Source: Myxococcales bacterium
GTDB taxonomy: Bacteria > Myxococcota_A > UBA9160 > UBA4427
Direction of reading: 5' to 3'
DNA length: 63,341 bases
Assembly (NCBI GenBank): GCA_012959805.1
Contig: DUCN01000013.1
Span: 97,603 to 160,943, forward strand
The notes under the pieces were generated by a model. That model was given only the letters and a program-made list of their open reading frames with translations, was not told the DNA's origin and did not search any database. Below are positions 16,453 through 24,902 of this stretch, piece after piece (positions within the stretch are counted from its first letter, which is position 1; the number at the start of each line of letters is the position of its first letter). The position numbers were made by a program, and so were the translations under genes.

Positions 16453-19400
16453 CTACCAGGTGTCAATGAAGCTTCGCGATCCAGGTGAACGGGGCCCCAC
16501 CGCGTTGAGGCCGCGCAGGAGATTGGCGCGGGTTTCGGCGGGGTCGATGACGCCGTCGAATTCGAGTTGGCTGGCCGCGTTGAGCGCTTTGCCCTTTTCG
16601 TACATCTGGCCCACGACTTTTTGGAAGAGCTTTTCGCGTTCGTCGTCGTCTTCGATCGATTCCAGCTGTTTCTTGAAACCGAGTCGAACGGCCCCTTCGA
16701 GTCCCATGCCTCCGATTTCGCCGGTTGGCCAGGCCAGGGTGAAGAAGGGGGCGACGAATGAGCCGCCAGCCATCGCTTGGGCGCCGAGCCCGTAGCCCTT
16801 ACGCAGGATGATGGTGAACAGCGGGACGCAGAGGCTCGCGCCCGCGACAAAGAGCCGTGAGACCTTGCGAACCTGGGCGCGCTCTTCGATCTCGGGACCG
16901 ACCATGAATCCCGGCGTGTCACACAGAGAGATGACCGGAAGCCCAAAGGAGTCGCAGAGTTGCAGAAAGCGAGCAGCCTTTTCTGCGCCGGTGTCATCGA
17001 TCGCACCACCGAGATGCATCGGATCATTGGCGATGAGTCCGAAGGGCTGACCCTCGACACGGACCAGGGCAGTCACCATGCCGACGCCGTAGGCGCGTCG
17101 AAGTTCGAGGACGGAGTCCGTGTCGAATAACGTCTGGATGACGCTGCGAATGTCGTAGACGCGTCGGCGATTCTCGGGGATGAGGTGTCGCAGCTCGCGT
17201 TGGTCAGCGCATTCCCATTCGGTGATCGGCCCCTGGAAGTAGGCGAGGTATCGCTTCGCCATGACCACCGCTTCGATTTCGTCCTCGACCAACAGATCGA
17301 TCACACCGGCCGGTTCGAGGACGTCTGTGGGGCCGATCTCTTTCGGTTCGAAGACGCCGAGACCGCCGCCTTCGATCATGGCGGGGCCGCCCATGCCGAG
17401 GTTTGAATCCTTTGTGGCGATGATGATGTCGGAACAGCCAGCGAAGGCGGCACTTCCCGCGAAGCAGAAACCGGCCACGACGGAGACGCGCGGAACTTTT
17501 CCGGACAGGCGAGCGTAGGCGTGGAAGCTCGTAATGTTCAATCCAGCGACGACGAGGTCGCCCGAGTCCGTGTCGTTAGGCCGCCCCCCTCCGCCTTCGG
17601 GAAAGAAGACGACCGGTGTGCCGTGGCGTTCTGCGAGTTCGAGGAGGCGGTCGATCTTGTGGTGGTGGTAGAAGCCCTGGGTTCCGGCCAAAACCGTTGC
17701 ATCGACGACCAGAACGGCGCATCGCGCCTGCTCGGGGCCGAAGAGGTCGGCGTTGACGGTTCCAAAGCCGGTGATGATCGCGTCGCCCGGTGTCTTGCGC
17801 TGAAGCTCTTCGAGGGGACGCACCTTTCTCATGGCGGCGACGGCGAGCGCTCCATATTCGATGAAGCTGTCGGCGTCGCACAGGTTCTGGAGATTTTCGC
17901 GGGCGGTCGACTGTCCGCGATCGCGGCGGCGCTGGACGGCTTCGGGACGCTGTCCATCGAGCAGGAGATCATGACGGGTGTGGACCTCGGCAAGGTCTGG
18001 GCGAATGCTGTCCAGGGAACGATCGCTTTGCTCGGCGGCGTGTTCGATGTCCGCGCCCGAGGGCATGACAGATGCGAGCAGCTCTGCCTCGGCGACGACA
18101 TCGCCGACTGCGGTCCAAAGCTGGTCGACGTTTCCGGCGGCGGCCGAGACGACGACATGTTCCATCTTCATGGACTCGAGAATGCAGATCGGTTGTCCAA
18201 TCGAGACTTCGGCGTTCGCCGTGGTGCAGAGCTCGATCACGGTTCCGATCAGCGGGGCGCGAACGGCGAGCGCGCCTTCCGTCAATTCTCGTTTCGATGC
18301 GACTAATGGACTGGCTCCTGTCGCCACGCTGGCTCCGGGGGCATCTGCGGCGCGCAGCGTCTTGGAATGTTCTTCGACGTCGGCGATCAGCCCCTTGGCA
18401 TGCTTGGCGATGAATCGGGTCGTGAGTTGATTCTCTAGAAATTCCGGCCGACGCAAGAGTGCGGCGAGGAGACCGAGATTGGTTTTGGGTCCTTCGATCG
18501 AAAATTCAGAGATCGCACGGAGGGCGCGCCTGACGGTTCGCTCGTACTCGGGCTCGGGGCTCGAGACGATCAACTTGGCTAGCAGCGAGTCGAACGATGG
18601 ATGAGGGCCAAGCCCGCGACGCATCGCGGTGTCGACTCGAATGCCGGGTCCACCCGGCATCTCGAATGACTCGATCAGGCCGCCCGAAGGCAAGGGCTCA
18701 CCGGATCGGCTCAGGGACTCGGCAAGAATGCGCAGCTGGATCGAATGCCCAACGGGTTCGGGCGCTTGGGTGAGGCCGAGCTCGATGAGCTTTGCACCTT
18801 GGGCAATCCGGATCTGGACCTCGACAAGATCGACGCCGGTTATTTCTTCCGTGACCGTATGCTCGACTTGTAGTCGAGGGTTGGCCTCCATGAAGAAGAA
18901 GTTGCCGGAGTCTTCGACGAGGAATTCGAATGTGCCGATGCCGCAATAGTCCGATGCTTTTGCGAGCATCATCGCGGACTCCAGCAGCCTTGCGCGAAGA
19001 TCGGGATCGAGGCCGGGGGCCGGCGCGATTTCAATCAATTTCTGATGACGCCGCTGGAGCGTGCAATCACGTTCCCAGAGATGACTGATCTCGCCAGCCG
19101 AGTCCGCGAGAATCTGAATCTCGATATGGCGGGCTTGCTCGACACAACGTTCGGCGAACAGAGCGTCTGATCCAAAGGATCGCAGCGCTTCGGATTGACA
19201 GCGCTCATAGGCTTCTGCCAAGTCGTCCTCGAGGCCGACGATCCGCATGCCGCGCCCGCCACCGCCGGAAGCCGCCTTGAGCATGATCGCGGAACCTGTC
19301 GGCAGGCCTGCGAGAAACGTCTTGCAGTCTTCGATCGTCGCCGGAGACGGAATCCCATCGACGACCGGGACGTCGGCCTTGATCGCGAGTTCGCGGGCGG

Positions 19401-19746
19401 CAGATTTATTGCCGAAGAGTTCAAGGGTTTGTGCGGCGGGTCCAACGAAATTGATTCCGGCCGCCGCGCAAGCGTCAGCCAGGAGCGCGCTCTCGCTTAG
19501 AAATCCGTAGCCCGGATGCAGGGCGTCGCAGTTTTCCGTCTTGGCGGATTGAACGATGGCTGCAACGTCGAGATAGGCGGCGGCTCCCCGACCTTCGAGT
19601 GCAACGAGTGTGTCCACGCCGTACCCGGCGGCGAGTTCGGAATCCTCCGGCGCAAAGAGGCCGACGGTTTCGAGTCCCATTTCACTCGCCGTGCGAGCAA
19701 TTCGAAGTGCGATTTCGCCTCGGTTTGCGATCATCAAGCGCTGCAT
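16453..19746 (-). CDS. Single-chain biotin-dependent acyl-CoA carboxylase (BC-BCCP-CT)
   Basis: This 1097-residue protein fuses the three carboxylase activities. Biotin carboxylase spans about 1-450, with ANRGEIALRI at 7-16 and the ATP-grasp loop ASGGGGRGM at 159-167. The biotinyl domain spans about 495-565, with biotin Lys527 in ESMKMEH. The two carboxyltransferase halves follow from about 580 to the end (FPEGGGGRPND; GMGGPAMIEGGGLG; CDTPGFMVGPE). Single-chain enzymes of this layout are long-chain or medium-chain acyl-CoA carboxylases. It carboxylates an acyl-CoA in the cytoplasm; acetyl- or propionyl-CoA are also possible substrates. GGGAGAGG supports the start. Confidence 0.9.
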   Translation of the reverse strand: MQRLMIANRGEIALRIARTASEMGLETVGLFAPEDSELAAGYGVDTLVALEGRGAAAYLDVAAIVQSAKTENCDALHPGYGFLSESALLADACAAAGINFVGPAAQTLELFGNKSAARELAIKADVPVVDGIPSPATIEDCKTFLAGLPTGSAIMLKAASGGGGRGMRIVGLEDDLAEAYERCQSEALRSFGSDALFAERCVEQARHIEIQILADSAGEISHLWERDCTLQRRHQKLIEIAPAPGLDPDLRARLLESAMMLAKASDYCGIGTFEFLVEDSGNFFFMEANPRLQVEHTVTEEITGVDLVEVQIRIAQGAKLIELGLTQAPEPVGHSIQLRILAESLSRSGEPLPSGGLIESFEMPGGPGIRVDTAMRRGLGPHPSFDSLLAKLIVSSPEPEYERTVRRALRAISEFSIEGPKTNLGLLAALLRRPEFLENQLTTRFIAKHAKGLIADVEEHSKTLRAADAPGASVATGASPLVASKRELTEGALAVRAPLIGTVIELCTTANAEVSIGQPICILESMKMEHVVVSAAAGNVDQLWTAVGDVVAEAELLASVMPSGADIEHAAEQSDRSLDSIRPDLAEVHTRHDLLLDGQRPEAVQRRRDRGQSTARENLQNLCDADSFIEYGALAVAAMRKVRPLEELQRKTPGDAIITGFGTVNADLFGPEQARCAVLVVDATVLAGTQGFYHHHKIDRLLELAERHGTPVVFFPEGGGGRPNDTDSGDLVVAGLNITSFHAYARLSGKVPRVSVVAGFCFAGSAAFAGCSDIIIATKDSNLGMGGPAMIEGGGLGVFEPKEIGPTDVLEPAGVIDLLVEDEIEAVVMAKRYLAYFQGPITEWECADQRELRHLIPENRRRVYDIRSVIQTLFDTDSVLELRRAYGVGMVTALVRVEGQPFGLIANDPMHLGGAIDDTGAEKAARFLQLCDSFGLPVISLCDTPGFMVGPEIEERAQVRKVSRLFVAGASLCVPLFTIILRKGYGLGAQAMAGGSFVAPFFTLAWPTGEIGGMGLEGAVRLGFKKQLESIEDDDEREKLFQKVVGQMYEKGKALNAASQLEFDGVIDPAETRANLLRGLNAVGPRSPGSRSFIDTW

Positions 19747-19983
19747 CGATTCAAGCCTCTCCCATTCTCTCGGCTCCGAGAGTAGGCATTATTTCAGCGG
19801 GCTGCGCCTCGAACATCGCCGAACATGACTGAGGGCGGCCAAGAAGATTTGGATCGGATTCAGCACGGAAAGGTTGGCGCGAATCAGCGCCGCAGGCGAT
19901 TCTCTGTCGTGCCTGGTCGATGCCCTGGCAATGAGACGATTACCGATTCCAGAATCCACCAAAATCCAAGGGAACGAGTTGAA

Positions 19984-20955
19984 TTGAGTCCGAATGGAAA
20001 TCCACGCCCAGCCATTTTTCTTGCGACACGGCTGATCGATGTCGTGGAAGAGCAATTCGAATCAGTATTCGACACGAAAAAGGTGGTGGGCGAGGACCCG
20101 CTGGCCGAATTGCGAGCGAGCGATCGTTCCTTCGACGTCGTTGTCTTCTCCCTGGACATCGAGATGCGCGCCAAGCAGATAGAGGCGCTTCCCGCGAGCG
20201 TGCGTGCGCTCGCGACTTACTCGGTTGGGACGGACCACATCGATCTCGGATTCGCGCAAGAACGCGGCCTCGCAGTCTTCAATACGCCCGGTGTGTTGGC
20301 CGATTCGGTGGCCGAGAACGCGATCTTTCTCATGTTGGGCGCAGCGCGTCGAGCGACCGAGAGCGTCGAACTGATCCGCAGTCGAAGCTGGCCCGGTTGG
20401 AGTCCGAGACAACTCGTCGGGTTCCAGCTTTCCGGACGCACGCTTGGGATTCTCGGAATGGGCGACATCGGAATGCGCGTGGCCTTGCGAGCGGAAGCGC
20501 TGGGAATGAAGATTCTCTACTCGAACCGGCGTCCGCCTGCGAGTTCTGAACGTTATGCGTCGGGCTATCGATCCTCGGTGACGGAGCTCGTCCGCGAATC
20601 GGATGTCCTTCTGCTGGCCTGTCCGTCGACAGAAGAGACGCGCGAAATCATCGACACCGCATTGCTCAAGAACGCAAAGCCCGAACTGATCCTCGTGAAT
20701 ATTGCGCGTGGGGATCTCGTTAAGGACGAAGCATTGGTTTCGGCGCTTCGCGACGGGCGCGTCTGGGCCGCCGGACTTGACGTGTTTTCGGGTGAGCCGG
20801 ATATTTGTGCGGCGTATTTCGATTTGCCCAATGTTTTCATACTCCCACATATCGGAAGCTCGACTCGTGAGGCACGCCTGGGTATGGGCGGGATCCTGAT
20901 CGACGCGATATCAAATTGGGCGGTGGGTCGTGGAGTCGTTAACCGAGTTGTCTAA
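19984..20955 (+). CDS. D-isomer-specific 2-hydroxyacid dehydrogenase
   Basis: The 323-residue protein has the family's split catalytic domain and NAD-binding domain: VGTDHIDL, the Rossmann motif GILGMGDIGMR, NIARGDLV (catalytic Arg), GLDVFSGEP (Glu) and LPHIGSST (catalytic His). It interconverts 2-keto and D-2-hydroxy acids with NAD(P)H; glyoxylate or hydroxypyruvate reductase is likely. The frame stays open back to 19825, but homology begins near 20000. I chose the TTG at 19984, preceded by AAGGGAACGAG. A glycerate-kinase-like gene 3 kb away would fit a glycerate route. Confidence 0.82.
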   Translation: MSPNGNPRPAIFLATRLIDVVEEQFESVFDTKKVVGEDPLAELRASDRSFDVVVFSLDIEMRAKQIEALPASVRALATYSVGTDHIDLGFAQERGLAVFNTPGVLADSVAENAIFLMLGAARRATESVELIRSRSWPGWSPRQLVGFQLSGRTLGILGMGDIGMRVALRAEALGMKILYSNRRPPASSERYASGYRSSVTELVRESDVLLLACPSTEETREIIDTALLKNAKPELILVNIARGDLVKDEALVSALRDGRVWAAGLDVFSGEPDICAAYFDLPNVFILPHIGSSTREARLGMGGILIDAISNWAVGRGVVNRVV

Positions 20956-21060
20956 TCGTTACGTTTGGCCGCTTTGGCAAAGCCACGACATGTCCAGCAC
21001 TCTAGAGACTCGGTCGCCGGTTTTCCGTGAGAGCCAACAGCCCAAGACAAGGAATAAAGA

Positions 21061-22191
21061 ATGACTTCGACGGAGATGCATGAGCGAATTATGAGCGGGC
21101 AGGTCTGGTTTGATTTCTGCGACCGACTGAAGGCGGCGGGCGAACTCATCCGAGACCCTGGCAACCCGCAGGACGTGACGACCCAGGCGCTCGGCTATCG
21201 CTACTTGACGCGAATTCTTCGCGCGGGCCTCGAACGATCGGTGGATTATGCGGATCCTCAATATCCTGCGTTCTATCGGCTCGCCGATGACACAAAGAAG
21301 ATTCTCAACGACAACCCGGATAACTACTATGAGAACTGCGCGGTGGATCCGCATTTTGAGTATCGGATTTCCGGGCATCGCGGCAGCGTTCGATGGTTCA
21401 GCGTCGGCGTGAAGGCGGGGGCGGGAAATGTCGACAGCATGGCGAGTACCGGTGAGATCGATTCGAGTCAGATGTCCTTCGACGAGGACGGGCGCTTCGA
21501 GATTCTCTTGAGCCAAAACCGGAAACCGGGGAATTGGCTACGCATGACCGATGCATCGAGCAATCTCGTCGTTCGACAGACTTTTGGGAACCGCAAGCTG
21601 GAGGAGCGGGCGACCTTCGAGATCGAATGCGTGAATCCGCAACGGCCTAATAACAATTTGAATCCGGATGAGCTCGATGCCCGGCTCGGTCAGGCGATGA
21701 CTTTTCTCGAGAATACGGTTGGGCTCGGTCTTGGCTGGACGAAGACCTATCGAGAGAACACGCTCAACGCGCTTCCCTCCCACCATCAGCCAACACTTCA
21801 GGCAGCGGGCGGCGACCCGACGATTCATTATTACCAGAGTCATTGGGAACTCGCGCCGGACGAAGCCCTTGCAATCAGAATCGATGCGATGCCTGATTGC
21901 CAGACCTGGAACTTCCAGCTTTCAAACTACTGGATGGAATCCCTGGACCATCGTTTCTTTGAGATCGCGGTGAATAAATTCACCGCGCGCTACGAAGAGG
22001 ACGGGTCGATCCGGCTTCTGGTTGCCCACGAAGATCCAGGTCCCAGTCACGGAAATTGGCTCAACACCTTGGGCCATGATCAGGGCGGGATGCTCGGTCG
22101 GATCGTCGGCGCGGAGAGCGGCTGGCCTAAAGCCTGGTCCACGGAAGTCGTTCGATTCGCTGACATCACCGACAACACACGAAACGCCTAG
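21061..22191 (+). CDS. DUF1214-domain protein
   Basis: The 376-residue protein has the family's N-terminal block (TQALGYRYLTRILRAGLE, then FYRLADDTKKI and DNPDNYYEN) and the C-terminal DUF1214 beta-region (NFQLSNYWMESLD, RLLVAHEDPGPSHGNWL). There is no signal peptide. The biochemical function is unknown; the family is common in lipid- and steroid-degrading bacteria. AAGGAATAAAG precedes the ATG. The TAG stop is followed in frame by 37 coding-like codons (separate entry). Confidence 0.8.
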   Translation: MTSTEMHERIMSGQVWFDFCDRLKAAGELIRDPGNPQDVTTQALGYRYLTRILRAGLERSVDYADPQYPAFYRLADDTKKILNDNPDNYYENCAVDPHFEYRISGHRGSVRWFSVGVKAGAGNVDSMASTGEIDSSQMSFDEDGRFEILLSQNRKPGNWLRMTDASSNLVVRQTFGNRKLEERATFEIECVNPQRPNNNLNPDELDARLGQAMTFLENTVGLGLGWTKTYRENTLNALPSHHQPTLQAAGGDPTIHYYQSHWELAPDEALAIRIDAMPDCQTWNFQLSNYWMESLDHRFFEIAVNKFTARYEEDGSIRLLVAHEDPGPSHGNWLNTLGHDQGGMLGRIVGAESGWPKAWSTEVVRFADITDNTRNA

Positions 22192-22305
22192 GCGCCCGAA
22201 TGCGTCCGTGTCTCAGGCTATGACCGGCTCACCGAGTCAGCCATCCAGGCCCACGCGGACGCCATCCTCCACCTGTTTCAGGGCGACGCGAGATTGGGCC
22301 GTTGA
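22192..22305 (+). pseudogene. Coding-like remnant in frame after the DUF1214 stop
   Basis: Directly after the TAG at 22189-22191 the same frame stays open for 37 codons to TGA at 22303-22305. It reads like real protein (RVSGYDRLTESAIQAHADAI and on to FQGDARLGR) with GC-rich third positions. There is no start codon with an RBS in this stretch. It may be a lost C-terminal extension, read-through product, or the end of another deleted gene. Family not recognised. Confidence 0.35.
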
Positions 22306-22354
22306 GCCCGGGCAAGCTTCGTGACCCGGGTAGGCGTCGTGACCCGGGTAAAAG
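22301..22354. repeat. Three 18-bp tandem repeats with CCCGGG cores
   Basis: The unit TCGTGACCCGGGTA recurs at 22319 and 22337 with an 18-bp period, and a degenerate first unit starts at 22301 (GAGCCCGGGC). The array lies between two convergent genes. Each unit contains a CCCGGG palindrome. Function unknown; it may be a small minisatellite. Confidence 0.6.
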
Positions 22355-22381
22355 ACGTCGCCCACCAATCACCCGAATGGC

Positions 22382-23167
22382 CTAACGTTTATTGCGACCT
22401 GGGGCGAAGGACTTGATCAGGGGACGCAGGATTAGCGACTGCGCCAGCGGGTCGAGCCAGCGATAGAGGCGCCCAGAGATCATGATGGGTTGGCCTTTTT
22501 CGACCGCGCGAAGGCCATCGCGAACGACGGATTCGGCGGAATACCAGACGAAATTGGGCAGGGCGGCTTTCATCTCGCCGAGGTCGGCGGTTTCGTGAAA
22601 GTCCGTATGAGTGAATCCCGGGCACAGCGCAGAGGCATGAACGCCTGTTCCTCTGAGGGTGAGATCGAGTTCTTCTGTCAGCGCGATGACGTAGGCCTTG
22701 GACGGTCCGTAATGCGAACCCGCGTCCGGCCGTGGAAGACGTCCGGCGAAGGACGAGGTATTGACGACGCGACCGAACCCCCTCTCGCGCATGGGCGGGA
22801 TGAAGTGGTGACACATATGTGCGACGGAAAGCATCATCAGCTCGAGGAACTTGGCCTGAGGCGCCCACGCCTTTTCCTCTAGTAGGTGCGGGCCGGCACT
22901 GCCCGCGTTGTTGATCAGATAGTCCACCGTCAAATTGGCGGAGCGCGTGAACTCGAAGAGTTCTTGAGGCGCACGGGGGTTGCTGAGGTCGGCACTAGCG
23001 GTGGTCACTGCCACGCCGTGCTTCGCTCTCAATGACTTGGCGACGTCTTCGAGTTTGTCCTTGCGCCGGGCGACGAGGATGAGGTCGTTTCCGGATGCTG
23101 CGAGTTGGTTCGCGAATTCGACACCCAGGCCAGCGGAGGCGCCTGTGATCAGGGCAGTTCTCGTCAT
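22382..23167 (-). CDS. Short-chain dehydrogenase/reductase
   Basis: The 261-residue classical SDR has the NAD(P) motif TGASAGLG near residue 8, the NNAG motif, and an active-site YGPSK. The C-terminus (LYRWLDPLAQSLILRPLIKS) is basic and hydrophobic, like SDRs that associate with membranes and act on fatty acyl or retinol-like substrates. A cytoplasmic oxidoreductase is likely; substrate unknown. It is convergent with the DUF1214 gene. Confidence 0.87.
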   Translation of the reverse strand: MTRTALITGASAGLGVEFANQLAASGNDLILVARRKDKLEDVAKSLRAKHGVAVTTASADLSNPRAPQELFEFTRSANLTVDYLINNAGSAGPHLLEEKAWAPQAKFLELMMLSVAHMCHHFIPPMRERGFGRVVNTSSFAGRLPRPDAGSHYGPSKAYVIALTEELDLTLRGTGVHASALCPGFTHTDFHETADLGEMKAALPNFVWYSAESVVRDGLRAVEKGQPIMISGRLYRWLDPLAQSLILRPLIKSFAPGRNKR

Positions 23168-23216
23168 CTCGTTCCCCTCAATTCGTTCGGGCTCTAGGGC
23201 TGCTATTCGAGCCGTG

Positions 23217-23819
23217 TCATTGGATGTTGGCGCTCGGTCGATAGCGAATCATGATGCGCGATCCGTCCGCGTTGCCCGAGCGCATGGCGTCGCGCCATCG
23301 ATCGATCTCCTTGGGATATTTCTGGTCATAGGCTTTTAGGAGCCGATCGATCATGGCTTCGTCCTTGACCTGCTCGGCATCCGCGAAAAAATTCGGTGCC
23401 CTTCGGAACTCTTCGTTGTTGCTGCCAAAGCGAGCTTTCCAGCGGCCGTGAGGACCGACCCAGATTCGCGCTTTATCGAGTCCATGACCGAGAGCCTTGG
23501 CCTTCCACCGGTCGGCGGCCACCGTCACGATGACGCTGTCATCGATCCACGCGTACCAGACTTCCGCATGGCAGGTGCTTTCTTTTCCGTCGCTCTTGAT
23601 GGGTGAAATGTAGACGAAAGGACTCGACTCGAGGAGCTTGAGATCAGGATGTCCCCCGGCCGGAGTCTCCGCGTGAAGCGGGCGCGCATTAGAACTCAAC
23701 CCGATTGCAAGGCCGGCCATTCCGAGGGCGCCCTTTTTGATGAAGTGGCGGCGTGTCCAACCAATGGGCTGAGCGCGTGTGTTCTTGTTTCGTGCGAACT
23801 CTTCAATCGGCTCAGCCAT
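23217..23819 (-). CDS. Tat-exported hypothetical protein
   Basis: The 200-residue protein has a twin-arginine signal (WTRRHFIKKGALGMAG, cleaved near ARPLHA). The mature part (FVYISPIKSDGKESTCHAEVWYAWIDDSVIVTVAADRWKAKAL...RIWVGPHGRWK) looks like a split-barrel FMN-binding fold of the pyridoxamine-oxidase/deazaflavin-reductase kind, but this is only a resemblance. Tat export would suit a folded, cofactor-bearing periplasmic protein. The start at 23819 is chosen over 23858 because GGAG lies just upstream. Confidence 0.65.
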   Translation of the reverse strand: MAEPIEEFARNKNTRAQPIGWTRRHFIKKGALGMAGLAIGLSSNARPLHAETPAGGHPDLKLLESSPFVYISPIKSDGKESTCHAEVWYAWIDDSVIVTVAADRWKAKALGHGLDKARIWVGPHGRWKARFGSNNEEFRRAPNFFADAEQVKDEAMIDRLLKAYDQKYPKEIDRWRDAMRSGNADGSRIMIRYRPSANIQ

Positions 23820-23946
23820 GCGGGATCTCCAAAATTGTTGGATAGACGACGCTAGCATTCTTGGCTGTAGCGGTATTCTTCGTAGCTGATGGTTTTGTCA
23901 TCGAATTGGAGTACCGGGTTCAGATGCAGAAGCTCGGGGAGGCAAC

Positions 23947-24819
23947 TTGAGAATTGCTCAGTTAGCAGGTCGCGAAGAGACGCCTGCTCTCGAAGAGCGC
24001 TTGGCGAAACTCGACCCCTCGGCACCGAGCGACTATCGGGAGATCGCCGCTTTGCTGGCGAGTGAGTGGTCGCTTGACCCACCCACATTCGTCGGTCTTT
24101 CGGGCGGGCAGGGGGCTGGCAAATCCACCCTCAGTCGGCTCATCGCTGCCGCCTGTGAGGATGCTGGATTACGAACCTGTGTACTCAGCTTGGATGACTT
24201 CTACTACCCGTTATCCGCGCGAAGAAGGCTCGCCTCCGAGATCCATCCCCTACTCGAAACCCGCGGTCCGCCCGGGACCCATGATCTCATCGAATGCCGG
24301 GATGCTATGCGCGCGTTACGACAGGATGAAGCGGTCCTGCTGCCGGTCTTCGACAAGGGGCTCGACGATCGGAAGATGAAGCGATTGGTGCGAGGTCCAT
24401 TCGATCTGGTTTTGCTCGAAGGGTGGTGTGTTGGGGCCGTGCCGGAATCCGAATCCGGGTTGGATCCGGCAATGAATTCCCTCGAGGAGGAGGAGGACCA
24501 AGATGGCGTCTGGCGGCGATACGTGAATGCGCAGCTCGCGGGGATCTATGGCGAAGTAGGGCAGATGCTCGACTATTTGATCTTTCTGCGAGTTCCGGAT
24601 CTTGTGGCCGTGCGCCGCTGGCGTCTCGAACAGGAAATGGAACGCACGCCCAAACAACGGCATGATCGAGAGGCGATTGATCGATTCGTGCAGTATTTCG
24701 AACGCACTACGCGTTCGATGGATCAGACTGTGCCGGGCCGAGCCGATCTTGTCGTTGGCCTGTCTTCAGACCATTCCGTTTTCGGGGTGACGTTTGTCTC
24801 GACACCGAAAACGACGTGA
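23947..24819 (+). CDS. P-loop kinase, D-glycerate 3-kinase-like
   Basis: The 290-residue protein has a Walker A motif GLSGGQGAGKSTL, followed by LSLDDFYYPLSARRRLA, HPLLETRGPPGTHDL and a Walker B-like LVLLEGWCVGA. This is the pattern of the plant and yeast glycerate kinase/uridine-kinase-like family. It would phosphorylate D-glycerate with ATP in the cytoplasm. The TTG start is supported by GGGGAGG 4 bp upstream. No other photorespiration or serine-cycle gene is adjacent except the 2-hydroxyacid dehydrogenase at 19984. Confidence 0.8.
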   Translation: MRIAQLAGREETPALEERLAKLDPSAPSDYREIAALLASEWSLDPPTFVGLSGGQGAGKSTLSRLIAAACEDAGLRTCVLSLDDFYYPLSARRRLASEIHPLLETRGPPGTHDLIECRDAMRALRQDEAVLLPVFDKGLDDRKMKRLVRGPFDLVLLEGWCVGAVPESESGLDPAMNSLEEEEDQDGVWRRYVNAQLAGIYGEVGQMLDYLIFLRVPDLVAVRRWRLEQEMERTPKQRHDREAIDRFVQYFERTTRSMDQTVPGRADLVVGLSSDHSVFGVTFVSTPKTT

Positions 24820-24902
24820 TAGAGTCTCTGTAGAGTGTTCTCGAGTGTTGAAAGTCGAGGCGATCGTGGGATTCGCATCGACTGCGGAAGGAGTCATCAG
24901 GC

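Noticed and set aside
23852..23946. Minus-strand coding-like end (PELLHLNPVLQFDDKT...) next to the glycerate-kinase start
   Set aside because: The same bases also read as plausible protein on the plus strand, and the upstream part is antisense to a clear gene; evidence is too weak to call a remnant.
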